Part shown: one piece after another, positions 36,125-44,706 of the stretch
How positions within the stretch are numbered: position 1 is the first letter of the stretch
How the letters are laid out: each line of letters opens with the position of its first letter
Assembly (NCBI RefSeq): GCF_036327775.1
Contig: NZ_CP109598.1
Location: 2,170,001-2,234,000, forward strand
DNA: 64,000 nt
DNA from: Streptomyces sp. NBC_01498
GTDB taxonomy: Bacteria; Actinomycetota; Actinomycetes; Streptomycetales; Streptomycetaceae
Direction of reading: 5' to 3'
Translations under genes and position numbers: made by a program
Notes under the pieces: model-generated
What the model saw: only the letters and a program-made list of their open reading frames with translations
Told to the model about the DNA's origin: nothing
The model's database searches: none

Positions 36125-36298
36125 TCAGGCGGCGTCCGTCGGGGCGGGAGTGGGCTTCGCCATCGCGTCCCGGAAGCGTGCGTAGCCGGCCAGTTCGGCG
36201 ACATCTCCGATGGTTCGGTTCCTTGAGGCCCAGCCTCCCCATATCGCCGCGCCGACGGCGGCGAAGAACGGAATCAGCAACCAGGCGAGCGCGGCCAT
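36125..36298 (-). CDS. Small single-pass membrane protein (57 residues)
   Basis: The frame reads MAALAWLLIPFFAAVGAAIW, then GGWASRNRTIGDVAEL and a Pro/Ala tail. It has one N-terminal membrane helix and a short charged cytoplasmic part. A near-perfect ribosome site AAGGAGG stands five bases before the ATG, which strongly supports translation. It lies 119 bases upstream of the PDZ-protease start on the same strand, so the two may be expressed together. No family name is known to me. Confidence 0.8.
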   Translation of the reverse strand: MAALAWLLIPFFAAVGAAIWGGWASRNRTIGDVAELAGYARFRDAMAKPTPAPTDAA

Positions 36299-36479
36299 CC
36301 GTACCTCCTTACCCCTTGTGTATGAACCCGATGTGTGTGTACGAACCGAGTGATCAGCAGATTAGTCATCCGCTGCTTCAACGCTCCGCGCAGGGGTGCG
36401 GTTACGCAAATCGGGCCACATGGGAACAGAGGGCGACACGTCGGGTGCCGACAGGGCTTCGGGCGGGTGCCGAACGGGC

Positions 36480-36986
36480 TCAGCAGGCGCCGACCCACTC
36501 CTCCGTACCGTCGGAGAAGGTCTGATGTTTCCAGATCGGTACCTCGCGCTTGAGGTCGTCGATCAACTGCCGGCAGGCGTCGAACGCCTCCGCGCGGTGC
36601 GGGCAGGACACGGCGACCACGACCGCGAGGTCTCCGACGGCGAGGTCGCCCACCCGGTGGACGGCCGCCAGCGCGCGGACGGGGAAGGCGGCGGCCACCT
36701 TCTCGGCGACCCGGCGCAGCTCGGCCTCGGCGGTCGGGTGGCAGGAGTAGCCGAGGGCGTCGACATCGGCGCCCCCGTCGTGGTTGCGGACCGCTCCGAC
36801 GAACAGGGCGGTGCCTCCCGCCGCGTCGTCGCCGACCGCCCGGAAGACCTCGTCCACGGACAGCGGGGTCTCGCGGATCGCCACCAGCCGGACTGGGTGT
36901 CGCGCCGCCCGCTCGCCCGGGTGGGCCGCGGTGCGGGCCGTTCGGGTGTCCGCCACCTTCGTGCGCTGTGCCTCGATGCCTGCCAT
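36480..36986 (-). CDS. moaE: Molybdopterin synthase catalytic subunit MoaE
   Basis: The 168-residue protein forms molybdopterin from precursor Z with the MoaD thiocarboxylate. Family landmarks are FVGAVRNHDGG, the CHRAEAF-like stretch SCPHRAEAFDACRQLIDDLK, and the C-terminal active-site block VPIWKHQTFSDGTEEWVG with its lysine. The start at 36986 (MAGIEAQRTKV) is one of three closely spaced ATGs. No other molybdenum cofactor gene is nearby. The 180 bases between it and the small membrane gene contain nothing recognisable. Confidence 0.9.
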   Translation of the reverse strand: MAGIEAQRTKVADTRTARTAAHPGERAARHPVRLVAIRETPLSVDEVFRAVGDDAAGGTALFVGAVRNHDGGADVDALGYSCHPTAEAELRRVAEKVAAAFPVRALAAVHRVGDLAVGDLAVVVAVSCPHRAEAFDACRQLIDDLKREVPIWKHQTFSDGTEEWVGAC

Positions 36987-37121
36987 ACGGTCCATCGTGC
37001 CGTACGGCACGAGCGCCGCGGAGTGGTGCCTTCCCGTACCCGCTGTTCGGTGCCCGCCCGCGCCACCGCCTCCTGGAGAGGTCGGCGACAGGACGGGGGT
37101 CCGGGGAGCGCTTGCCGCCCG

Positions 37122-38234
37122 TCAGAGGCGGCGGCGCGCCTTGCGGGCCCGGCGCACCACCGCGGCCGCGCCGAGCAGGGCGACCGTCGCGCCGGCGGCA
37201 CCGGCGGCCGTGGCGTCCTTGCGGCCGAGCCGCCGGCCAGCGACGGTGTGACGGCCCGCGACCTCTTCGAGGAGCGCGCCGAGGACTTCCTCGTTGGTCC
37301 AGCGGGGCCGCCAGCCCGCGTCGTGGAGCCGGCCGACGCTGACCACCCAGGGGTGCATCGTGTACGCGAGGTCGCCCGCCGGGGACGGGGTGAGGCCGAT
37401 CCGGTGCAGCCGGGCGGCGGCGCCCAGGGCGACGGCGGAGGGCAGCTCCATACGGCGGATGCCGCTCAGCTCCTCGATCTCCTCCTGTTCGAGCCAGCCG
37501 TCGCAGCCGACGGCCAGCTCGCCCTCGACCTTTTCGAGCGCCGCGTACTCCAGGGCGCTCACCAGGTCGTCCACATGGCAGAACTGCCAGGTGGGCCGGG
37601 ACCCGGCGACGACCAACAGCCGGGGTGACTCGAAGTAGCGGGTCAGGGCGGTGTCGGTGCCGCCGACAAGGACGGCGGGGCGTACGACGGTGACGTTCAG
37701 GCCGGGGTGCGCGCGGGGCGCGCGGCGGGCGAGCCGTTCCATCTCCAGGAGGTCGCCGACGCCCGTGGCCTCGGCGGTGGCGCGCAGCTCCGCGTCCTCC
37801 GACAGCGGGACGTCGTTGTCGGGCAGGGCCCCGTAGACCATGGCCGACGTGCACAGGACGACACGGTGCACCCCGGCGGCGGCGGCCGCGGTGAGCACCG
37901 TCTGGGTGCCGCGGACGTTGTAGGCCGTACGGGCGGCCGCGTCCCGCTCCAGGTCCAGGTCGAGCGCCAGGTGCACCACCACGTCCGCGCCGCGCAGCTT
38001 CTCCGCGATGGCCGGATCCCGTACGTCGAGGATGTGCCATCGCGCCTCCGGCACCTCGCCGCGGCGTTCGTCGATGGCGATGACCTGCTTGATCTCACCG
38101 GACGCCACGAGGCGCCGGGTGAGCAGGTCGCCGACGCCCGAGGCGGCTCCGGTGACCGCCACGACGGGACCGCGCGACGGGGTCGGGGCCGAGCGGTTTC
38201 GCGCTCCGCGAACCTGTGGATCTGGGGAACTCAC
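37122..38234 (-). CDS. NAD-dependent epimerase/dehydratase, extended SDR family
   Basis: The 370-residue protein has an N-terminal Rossmann fold with VAVTGAASGVGDLLTRRL (GxxGxxG). Further motifs are the LALDLDLERDAAARTAYNVRG cofactor region and TSAMVYGALPD, where Tyr sits without the usual Lys four residues later, so it is an atypical SDR. A short basic C-terminal tail includes one hydrophobic stretch (AGAAGATVALLGAAAVV). The start GTG at 38234 has GGAG seven bases upstream. It is divergent from the zincin gene. The substrate is unknown. Confidence 0.87.
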   Translation of the reverse strand: MSSPDPQVRGARNRSAPTPSRGPVVAVTGAASGVGDLLTRRLVASGEIKQVIAIDERRGEVPEARWHILDVRDPAIAEKLRGADVVVHLALDLDLERDAAARTAYNVRGTQTVLTAAAAAGVHRVVLCTSAMVYGALPDNDVPLSEDAELRATAEATGVGDLLEMERLARRAPRAHPGLNVTVVRPAVLVGGTDTALTRYFESPRLLVVAGSRPTWQFCHVDDLVSALEYAALEKVEGELAVGCDGWLEQEEIEELSGIRRMELPSAVALGAAARLHRIGLTPSPAGDLAYTMHPWVVSVGRLHDAGWRPRWTNEEVLGALLEEVAGRHTVAGRRLGRKDATAAGAAGATVALLGAAAVVRRARKARRRL

Positions 38235-38423
38235 CGGGCGTCTCCAGCGGTTGTCTTCAGTACGGACGTGTATGACACGTACGTACCAGGTGGCGTCCAT
38301 CCTGCCGCAGGCCGAGCGTTGGCGGAGCACCGAGCCCGGATGCGGCCTCGGATGTCTACGCTGGTGGTGTCGGGCAGTCGCCGCCGGCAGGAGTGCCGGC
38401 GGCCCAACGAGCCGAGGAAACCC

Positions 38424-39959
38424 GTGAGTGACACCCCATTCGGATTCGGCCTTCCGCCGGAGGAGCCAGAGGACGGCGACGGCAAGAAGAACGACCCCGC
38501 CGGAGGTGGTCAGGGCGGCGGCCGGAGCGGTGGCGGCAACCCCTTCTCGGGCTTCGGCCTGCCGGGCGGCGGCGCGGGCGGGGACAACCCGCTCGCCGCG
38601 ATGTTCGGCTCGATGAACCCGGGCGACCTCGGTGCGGCCTTCCAGCAGCTGGGCCAGATGCTCAGCTACGACGGCGGTCCCGTGAACTGGGACATGGCCA
38701 AGCAGATCGCCCGCCAGACGGTCTCCCGGGGCACCCCCGACGGCACCAAGGACGCGAGCGTGGGCCCCGGCGAGCGGACGGCTGTCGAAGAGGCCGTACG
38801 GCTGGCGGACGTATGGCTCGACGCCGTGACGTCCCTGCCGTCCGGCGCCGGATCGACCGTGGCCTGGAGCCGCGCCGAGTGGGTCGAGGCGACCCTGCCG
38901 GCGTGGCAGCAGCTGGTCGACCCGGTGGCCGAGCGGGTCGGCGCCGCCATGGGCGACGTGCTGCCCGAGGAGATGCAGGCCATGGCCGGGCCGCTGATCG
39001 GCATGATGCGCTCCATGGGAGGCGCCATGTTCGGGCAGCAGATCGGGCAGGCCGTGGGCGCGCTGGCGGGCGAGGTGGTCGGCTCGACCGACATCGGTCT
39101 GCCGCTGGGCCCGGCCGGCAAGGCCGCGCTGCTCCCGCTGAACATCGCCGCCTTCGGCAAGGACCTCGGCATCCCGCAGGACGAGGTGCGGCTGTATCTG
39201 GCGCTGCGCGAGGCTGCCCACCAGCGGCTCTTCGCCCATGTGCCGTGGCTGCGGTCCCATCTGTTCGGCGCGGTCGAGGGGTACGCGCGCGGCATCAAGG
39301 TCGACTCGTCCAAGCTGGAGGACGCCGTCAGCCAGCTCGACCCGTCCAACCCCGAGCAGCTTCAGGAAGCACTCCAGCAGGGCATGTTCCAGCCGGAGGA
39401 CACGGCCGAGCAGAAGGCCGCCCTGGCCCGTCTGGAGACGGCGCTGGCGCTGGTCGAGGGCTGGGTGGACGCGGTGGTCCACGAGGCGGCCAGGACCAGG
39501 CTCAGCTCGGCGGACGCGCTGCGTGAGACGCTGCGCAGGCGCCGCGCGTCGGGCGGTCCGGCCGAGCAGACCTTCGCCACCCTCATCGGCCTCCAGCTGC
39601 GCCCCAGGCGCCTGCGGGACGCCGCCCGGCTCTGGGCCTCGCTGACGGACGCGCGGGGCGTGGACGGCCGCGACGGGCTCTGGGCGCACCCCGACATGCT
39701 GCCGACGGCCTCGGACCTGGACGACCCGGACGGCTTCGTGCACCACGAGCACGCGGACTTCTCCGAGCTGGACAAGTTGCTCGGCGAGGCGGCGGACGGC
39801 GGGACGAAGCCCGCGGGACGGACCGGCGGGGCCGGGGACGGGACCGACGGGACGGCCGAGGGAAAGGCCGACGGGACGGGCGACGGGAAGGCGGAGGACG
39901 GCGACCGGGGCGAGGACGACCCGGGCACGGGCGAGGACAAGGGCGACAGCGCGAAGTGA
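38424..39959 (+). CDS. Zincin-like metallopeptidase, DUF2342 family
   Basis: The 511-residue protein begins with a Gly-rich disordered segment. The conserved core of the actinobacterial zinc-dependent metalloprotease family follows (GQQIGQAVGALAGEVVGSTDIGLPL and LREAAHQRLFAHVPWL). EAAHQRLF provides the HExxH-like site in this family, with EAARTR later. The C-terminal tail is rich in Asp, Gly and Lys and is repetitive. The start GTG at 38424 has GAGG upstream. It overlaps the Nudix gene by four bases (GTGA). Mycobacteria carry the homologue next to the PDZ protease gene. Confidence 0.88.
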   Translation: MSDTPFGFGLPPEEPEDGDGKKNDPAGGGQGGGRSGGGNPFSGFGLPGGGAGGDNPLAAMFGSMNPGDLGAAFQQLGQMLSYDGGPVNWDMAKQIARQTVSRGTPDGTKDASVGPGERTAVEEAVRLADVWLDAVTSLPSGAGSTVAWSRAEWVEATLPAWQQLVDPVAERVGAAMGDVLPEEMQAMAGPLIGMMRSMGGAMFGQQIGQAVGALAGEVVGSTDIGLPLGPAGKAALLPLNIAAFGKDLGIPQDEVRLYLALREAAHQRLFAHVPWLRSHLFGAVEGYARGIKVDSSKLEDAVSQLDPSNPEQLQEALQQGMFQPEDTAEQKAALARLETALALVEGWVDAVVHEAARTRLSSADALRETLRRRRASGGPAEQTFATLIGLQLRPRRLRDAARLWASLTDARGVDGRDGLWAHPDMLPTASDLDDPDGFVHHEHADFSELDKLLGEAADGGTKPAGRTGGAGDGTDGTAEGKADGTGDGKAEDGDRGEDDPGTGEDKGDSAK

Positions 39960-40495
39960 ACCTGCACGACGACACCGTCCGCGTACTGAAGAGGTACGAG
40001 GGCCAGCCGGAGCTGCGCGAGATCTATCTGGCACACCTGGCGGCCCACCCGGACGGCATGTGGAAAGCCTGTGGGGCCGGGCATGTCACCGCGAGCGCCC
40101 TGGTGATCGACCCCGAACGGGGCCGGGTCCTGCTGACCCTTCACAAGAAGCTCGGCATGTGGCTCCAGATGGGCGGCCACTGCGAGCCGGCCGACGGGTC
40201 GCTGGCCGCCGCCGCGCTGCGGGAGGCCACGGAGGAGTCCGGGATTCCCGGACTGACGCTGCTGCCGGGTGGTCCCGTACAGCTCGACCGGCACGCGATT
40301 CCGGCGCCCTGCCACTGGCATCTGGACGTCCAGTACGCGGCGTCGGCGCCGCCCGGGGCGGTGGAGGCGATCAGCGAGGAGTCGCTGGACCTGCGCTGGT
40401 TCGAGTACGACGAGGTGGCGGGGGTCGCCGACGGGTCGGTCGTACGGCTGCTGGCCCGTACCCGCGCCGCGCTCTCCGAGCGGGTTCCCGGCTGA
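39956..40495 (+). CDS. Nudix hydrolase
   Basis: The 179-residue protein carries the Nudix box GHCEPADGSLAAAALREATEESGI, which has the G-x5-E-x7-REATEESGI pattern. Upstream stands HVTASALVIDPERGRVLLTLHKKLGMWLQMGG. The GTG start overlaps the stop of the zincin gene by four bases, so the two are translationally coupled. Substrate cannot be deduced; family members hydrolyse nucleoside diphosphates linked to other moieties. A strong terminator follows. Confidence 0.9.
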   Translation: MNLHDDTVRVLKRYEGQPELREIYLAHLAAHPDGMWKACGAGHVTASALVIDPERGRVLLTLHKKLGMWLQMGGHCEPADGSLAAAALREATEESGIPGLTLLPGGPVQLDRHAIPAPCHWHLDVQYAASAPPGAVEAISEESLDLRWFEYDEVAGVADGSVVRLLARTRAALSERVPG

Positions 40496-40510
40496 CGGTC
40501 ACGACCGTGT

Positions 40511-40547
40511 GCGACGGGGCGGCCTCTTCAGGAGGCCGCCCCGTCGC
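40511..40547 (+). terminator. Terminator after the zincin-Nudix operon
   Basis: GCGACGGGGCGGCCTC (40511-40526) pairs perfectly with 40532-40547 over 16 bp around a five-base loop. Confidence 0.85.
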
Positions 40548-40635
40548 GTAGGGAACGCGGGTGCGGCGATCCGGTTCCGCCCGGCGGAGCGGGTCCCCGC
40601 GATCCCCGCGGACAGGACCGGGTGATCCGGGTGCC

Positions 40636-40690
40636 CAGGCCGGGTCCGCGAAGACCCGCCCTCGGGAGAGGTCTTCGCGGACCGGGCCTG
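40636..40690 (-). terminator. Terminator of the TerD-AIM24 operon
   Basis: A 21-bp stem (40636-40656 with 40670-40690, one mismatch) with inner arms GGTCCGCGAAGACC and GGTCTTCGCGGACC. It lies 17 bases after the stop of the last AIM24 gene. Confidence 0.8.
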
Positions 40691-40706
40691 ATCAGGGCGA
40701 CAGACC

Positions 40707-41462
40707 CTAGTTCCAGACGTTGTTCTGGTTCTGCCCGTGCGCGCCCTGCTGGCCCGCGCCGTACTGCGCGCGCAGACCCTGCCCGATGTCCGCGTGCTGC
40801 GGCGGCATGACCTCGCTGGGCTGGACGAGGGCGAAGCCCTGGCCGAGGAAGCTGAGCTCCCAGCCCTCCCCCGTGCTGCCCCGCCGGCGCCGGACCCCCG
40901 AGGAGTGCGTCTGCGCCTGCATCTGCACCCGCAGCGCGGAGGACCACGCCACGATCGCGTCGGCGTCGACGTTCACGTACGTGTCGGGCGTCACGTGCAT
41001 CATCAGCGGCTGTCCCGAGGTCATCAGGGCGACCTTGCCCCGGCCCGAGATGTTGAGCTGGTACTTGCCGGAGCCGGAGATGCCGTACTGGCTGTCCACC
41101 GCGATGACCTCGGTGTGCAGCGTGGAGTCGAGCGCCAGCACATAGGCGCTGTCGACGGTCATGCCCTCCTGCTCGACGTCCACGACATGCACGTACTGCG
41201 CCAGGTTGGCGAAGTAGACGGTGCCCTGTCCCGAGCAGCGCATCAGGTCCAGCCCCTCGCCGGTGCGCGCGCGGGAACGCCGCCGCCCCCCGGGCTGGTA
41301 CTCGCCGTCGAAGTCGACGAGTCCCTGGTAGGCGACCATCGCGCCCTTGCGGGCGAGGACGTCGTCCTGGCCGGTGAGCGCGACCCGCAGGAGCTGCGGG
41401 TTCTGCACGACATAGCGTTCCTGGGACTGCGTCTCCGCGAGTCCGAAAAGCGGGCTCTGCAT
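40707..41462 (-). CDS. AIM24-family protein (third gene of TerD-AIM24 operon)
   Basis: The 251-residue protein has the beta-rich AIM24 fold, formerly DUF124. Visible are VLARKGAMVAYQGLVDF, LMRCSGQGTVYFA and SGSGKYQLNISGRGKVALMTSG, with the repeated hydrophobic/Gly pattern typical of this family. A Gln/Asn/Gly-rich tail closes it (GAGQQGAHGQNQNNVWN). No signal peptide or membrane helix is seen. It is 16 bases downstream of the second AIM24 gene. AIM24 has a mitochondrial role in yeast; bacterial function is unknown. Confidence 0.87.
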   Translation of the reverse strand: MQSPLFGLAETQSQERYVVQNPQLLRVALTGQDDVLARKGAMVAYQGLVDFDGEYQPGGRRRSRARTGEGLDLMRCSGQGTVYFANLAQYVHVVDVEQEGMTVDSAYVLALDSTLHTEVIAVDSQYGISGSGKYQLNISGRGKVALMTSGQPLMMHVTPDTYVNVDADAIVAWSSALRVQMQAQTHSSGVRRRRGSTGEGWELSFLGQGFALVQPSEVMPPQHADIGQGLRAQYGAGQQGAHGQNQNNVWN

Positions 41463-41478
41463 GGTGCTTCCCTCCCCC

Positions 41479-42159
41479 TCAGCCCCGGACCCGCAGGCGG
41501 TCGGTGCTGTCCTCGCTCGGTTGTACGACGACGATGCCCTGGCCCGAGAAGGCCATCTGGAACGCCTCTCCGCTGCCCCGTCCGATCAGCGACGAGGCCT
41601 TGAAGCTGCGCTTGCCCTTGACCTTGAGCGCGGGCGACCAGGCCACGAGGGCGTCGGGGTCGACGTACGTCTCGTCCTCGCCCCGGCCGCAGTCGACCAC
41701 GATCGGTGTGCCGCGGGAGGTCAGCGCGACCCAGCCGACCCCGGAGACCGTCACGTTCCACAGGCCCTGGCCGGCGAACTTCGCCAGGCCCTTGACCCGC
41801 TCGACGCCCCACTGGAGGTGCGCGTCGAAGGCCAGCAGGTTGGTGCCGTTGACCGAGAGGGCGTCGTTGTTGAGGTTGACGACGACGACGTCGGCGCCGT
41901 AGTCGGCCAGGTAGAGCAGGCCGTCACCGGCGCACTTCATGACCGGGGTGCCCTCGCCCGCCACCCACTGGCCGGCGATCTGGCGTACGGCGGGCGGGTT
42001 GGGCTCGTACTGGACGAAGCCCTCGTAGGCGATCATCGAGCCGGTGCGCGCGTACAGGTCCTGCCCGCTGGTCATGGCGACCTTGAGCATGGAACGGCCG
42101 TGATTCTCCATCCGGGCCGTGACGGGGGTCGGGGCGAAGCCCGCGAGTTGCTGGTTCAT
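41479..42159 (-). CDS. AIM24-family protein (second gene of TerD-AIM24 operon)
   Basis: The 226-residue protein has the AIM24 fold (LYARTGSMIAYEGFVQYEP, VMKCAGDGLLYLADYGADV, GVGWVALTSRGTPIVVDCG). It is paralogous to its two neighbours, with which it shares the ARxGSMIAYxG and CxGxGxxxLA patterns. It begins 13 bases after the stop of the TerD-AIM24 fusion gene, so the three genes form one operon. It is probably cytoplasmic. Confidence 0.87.
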   Translation of the reverse strand: MNQQLAGFAPTPVTARMENHGRSMLKVAMTSGQDLYARTGSMIAYEGFVQYEPNPPAVRQIAGQWVAGEGTPVMKCAGDGLLYLADYGADVVVVNLNNDALSVNGTNLLAFDAHLQWGVERVKGLAKFAGQGLWNVTVSGVGWVALTSRGTPIVVDCGRGEDETYVDPDALVAWSPALKVKGKRSFKASSLIGRGSGEAFQMAFSGQGIVVVQPSEDSTDRLRVRG

Positions 42160-42172
42160 GTGAAGGGCTCCC

Positions 42173-43783
42173 TCAGACCTCGTACGGCTGGACGACGATG
42201 AAGTTGCCGGGGGCTCCCCGGAACTGGAGATTCACGGTCTCCCCGCTGTGCCCCGGATACGCGTTGCGGCGCAGCCGGACCTGGCTGGAGAGGATCACCT
42301 GGGAGGCGGCCGACCAGGCGACGACGGCGTTGGCGTCGGCGAACGTCGTGGGCGTCACCGGCAGCACGACCGGGACGCCGTGGGTCTTCACGACGACGGT
42401 GCCGGTGCCCTGGAACTGCATGGTGAACAGGGCGCCGCCGGGGATGCCGTGGCCCTCGATACGGCGAACCTCGTACTGAAGGGCCTCGTCGAAGGCGAGC
42501 ACGTTCTCCGCGGAGACGCAGATGGCGTCACCCTGGAGCTCGATGGGGTGCAGATGCGCGCCCTCCTCGGCGAGGAACACCTGGCCGCGCCCGGTGCAGC
42601 GCATCAGCTGCATCTCCTGGCCGGTCGCGTTGCCGACGATGCGGCCCGCGAATCCGGCGCTCTTGTAGCCGAAGTCGACCTTCCCCTGGTACATGACCAT
42701 GCTGCCCTGGCGGGCCAGCACGGGTGCGTCGCCCTTGCCGAGGTCGACCCGCATGAGCTGCTGGTTCTGCGGGGTCCAGCGCTGGCCGGTGGGGGCCTCG
42801 CGGTAGGGCTGGAGCGCTGCCTGGAGCCCTGGGCCGGTCTGGGGCACGGCCGGGGTCGGCGCGGCGGGGGTGTGGCCTCCGTACGGAGGCGGCGCCGGCT
42901 GACCGTACGGCGCGGGCGCGCCCGGCGGCTGTCCCTGACCGGGGAACTGGCCGGGGGCATGACCGGGAGCCTGGCCCGGGATCTGGCCGAACTGCGGCTG
43001 CTGCGGGGGTCCCGGCGGACCCGGCGGCTGGCCGTACGGAGCGGGGGGCGGTGCGAGCGGCGCGGCGAGGGTCGGGGCGCCGTGCACCGGCTGCGGCTCG
43101 GGCGCGGGGGTCCCCGGCGGTGCGCCGAAGGACGGCGGGGGCGCCGGGGCCTGGGGTGCGGGCGGGGCCCCGAAGGACGGCGCGGGGGCCGCGGGCGGTG
43201 GGGCGAACGACGGCACGGCGGCGCTCGCGGGCGGCGCGGCTGCGGGGGGCTCCTCCTCGGCGACCTCGCCGCCGAAGTTCCTGAGCAGCGCGTCGAGACC
43301 GCCGTCGAAGCCCTGGCCGACGGCGGCGAACCGCCAGACGTCCTTGAAATAGAAGTCCCCGAGCATCAGCGCGCGTTCGGTGCTGAATTCGGAGCCGTCG
43401 AACGCGTACCGGACGACCTCTTCGCCACCCGCGACGATCCGTATGTAGCCGGGACCCACCTGGGACATCTGTCCGGCGCCGTCGACGGTGGCCGTGAACG
43501 AGAGCCGCCGGACGGCGGCGGGAACGCGGTCGAGCGTGACGCGGAACGATTCGGTGTCGCCGGACTGCGCGCCGAGCAACTGGATTGATTCCTCAGGAGA
43601 CTTCGGCTGATTGAAGAAGATGAAATACCGGTCGTCCGAGAGCTGTTCATTGGCGTCGAGGCCGAAACAGCTGATGTCGAACGTCAGGCCGGGCCCCGCG
43701 ATCTGCACACCTACGTACAGATCCGTCCCCGGCGTGAGGTCACTGACCTTGGCCTTGTGGCCGCGTTGGAATTCCCTCGCCAT
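42173..43783 (-). CDS. TerD-AIM24 fusion protein
   Basis: Of 536 residues, the first 175 are a TerD (calcium-binding tellurium/stress) domain: DLYVGVQIAGPGLTFDISCFGLDANEQLSDDRYFIFFNQP, with the Asp-rich ligand loops (written here in two parts: DLYVGVQIAGPGLT and FDISCFGLDANEQLSD). About 165 residues of Pro/Ala/Gly/Gln linker follow, and the last 195 residues are an AIM24 domain (VLARQGSMVMYQGKVDFGYK). It heads the three-gene operon. TerD proteins are widespread in Streptomyces and linked to development and calcium; what the fusion senses is unknown. Confidence 0.9.
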   Translation of the reverse strand: MAREFQRGHKAKVSDLTPGTDLYVGVQIAGPGLTFDISCFGLDANEQLSDDRYFIFFNQPKSPEESIQLLGAQSGDTESFRVTLDRVPAAVRRLSFTATVDGAGQMSQVGPGYIRIVAGGEEVVRYAFDGSEFSTERALMLGDFYFKDVWRFAAVGQGFDGGLDALLRNFGGEVAEEEPPAAAPPASAAVPSFAPPPAAPAPSFGAPPAPQAPAPPPSFGAPPGTPAPEPQPVHGAPTLAAPLAPPPAPYGQPPGPPGPPQQPQFGQIPGQAPGHAPGQFPGQGQPPGAPAPYGQPAPPPYGGHTPAAPTPAVPQTGPGLQAALQPYREAPTGQRWTPQNQQLMRVDLGKGDAPVLARQGSMVMYQGKVDFGYKSAGFAGRIVGNATGQEMQLMRCTGRGQVFLAEEGAHLHPIELQGDAICVSAENVLAFDEALQYEVRRIEGHGIPGGALFTMQFQGTGTVVVKTHGVPVVLPVTPTTFADANAVVAWSAASQVILSSQVRLRRNAYPGHSGETVNLQFRGAPGNFIVVQPYEV

Positions 43784-43896
43784 ACGTAACGACCGTCCCC
43801 CATCCCGAACTGAACACGTCGCGTCAGGCTAACGGCTGGGTGCGACATTGAGCCAAGCCGGTACACATTCGGTACACGATCACCGAAGGGCCGCGA

Positions 43897-44520
43897 TCAC
43901 TGTCCGGGGGCGTCGGGGAGATGCGGCAGCCGCTCGGCGGCGACGACCCCTTCGAGATAGCCGCGGGCCCGTTCGGTGCGGGGGTACGCCTCCAGCAGCT
44001 CCCAGAAGCGGGGGCCGTGGCCGGGCACGAGGAGATGGGCGAGTTCGTGCACGAGCACGTAGTCGACGACGTACTCGGGCATGCCCTGGAGCCGGTGGGA
44101 CAGGCGGATGCTGGCCTCGGCCGGGGTGCAGGAGCCCCAGCGGGTGTTCTGGTTCGTGACCCAGCGGACGGAGGCGGGGCGGGCCCGGCCCTCGAAGTAC
44201 TGGTCGGAGAGGTGCTTGGCGCGCGCCGTCAGGTCGTTGTCACCCAGGACGCGCTTGCTCTCCTGGGCGGCGAGCTTGTCGAGCATCACGGTCACCCACC
44301 GCTGCTCCTCGGCCTCCGACATGCGGGCCGGGATGAGCACGATGGTGCGGTCGCCCTCGCGGTACGCGGAGACCGTCCTGTTGCGCCGGGCGCTTCTGCG
44401 GACCTCGACGGCGCTCGTCGCGGGGCCGCGCTGCGCACGGCCGGTCACGCCGGTCTCCTGGTTTCCCGCGCGCTCCGGTGGGGATTCCTGGGCGACGGGC
44501 GGGGAAGGGTCGACGGACAC
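43897..44520 (-). CDS. YgjP/DUF45-type zinc metallopeptidase
   Basis: The 207-residue protein has a disordered N-terminal 40 residues. The YgjP-like (M48/SprT-related) core carries the Trp-Gly motif NTRWGSCTP and the zinc site YVLVHELAHLLVPGHGPRFWEL (HELAH with a following His). The domain order and the WGSC stretch identify DUF45. Substrate is unknown; cellular location appears cytoplasmic. It is divergent from the ThiF-like gene. Confidence 0.88.
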   Translation of the reverse strand: MSVDPSPPVAQESPPERAGNQETGVTGRAQRGPATSAVEVRRSARRNRTVSAYREGDRTIVLIPARMSEAEEQRWVTVMLDKLAAQESKRVLGDNDLTARAKHLSDQYFEGRARPASVRWVTNQNTRWGSCTPAEASIRLSHRLQGMPEYVVDYVLVHELAHLLVPGHGPRFWELLEAYPRTERARGYLEGVVAAERLPHLPDAPGQ

Positions 44521-44706
44521 AGGTCGACGTTACCCGCTGTCCGTGCGGGAAGTCCCGTCGCGGGAACCAATTGATCTTGATCCACTCCATGCACCCGTCA
44601 TTTGAACGGCTAATTCCCCACGCCTGTGGATAACTCTCCGCAGCTCTCACCGGTTCCCTGCATTCTGGAATCGGATCGCACATCAGGCATCACGGGGGAG
44701 ACGAAT

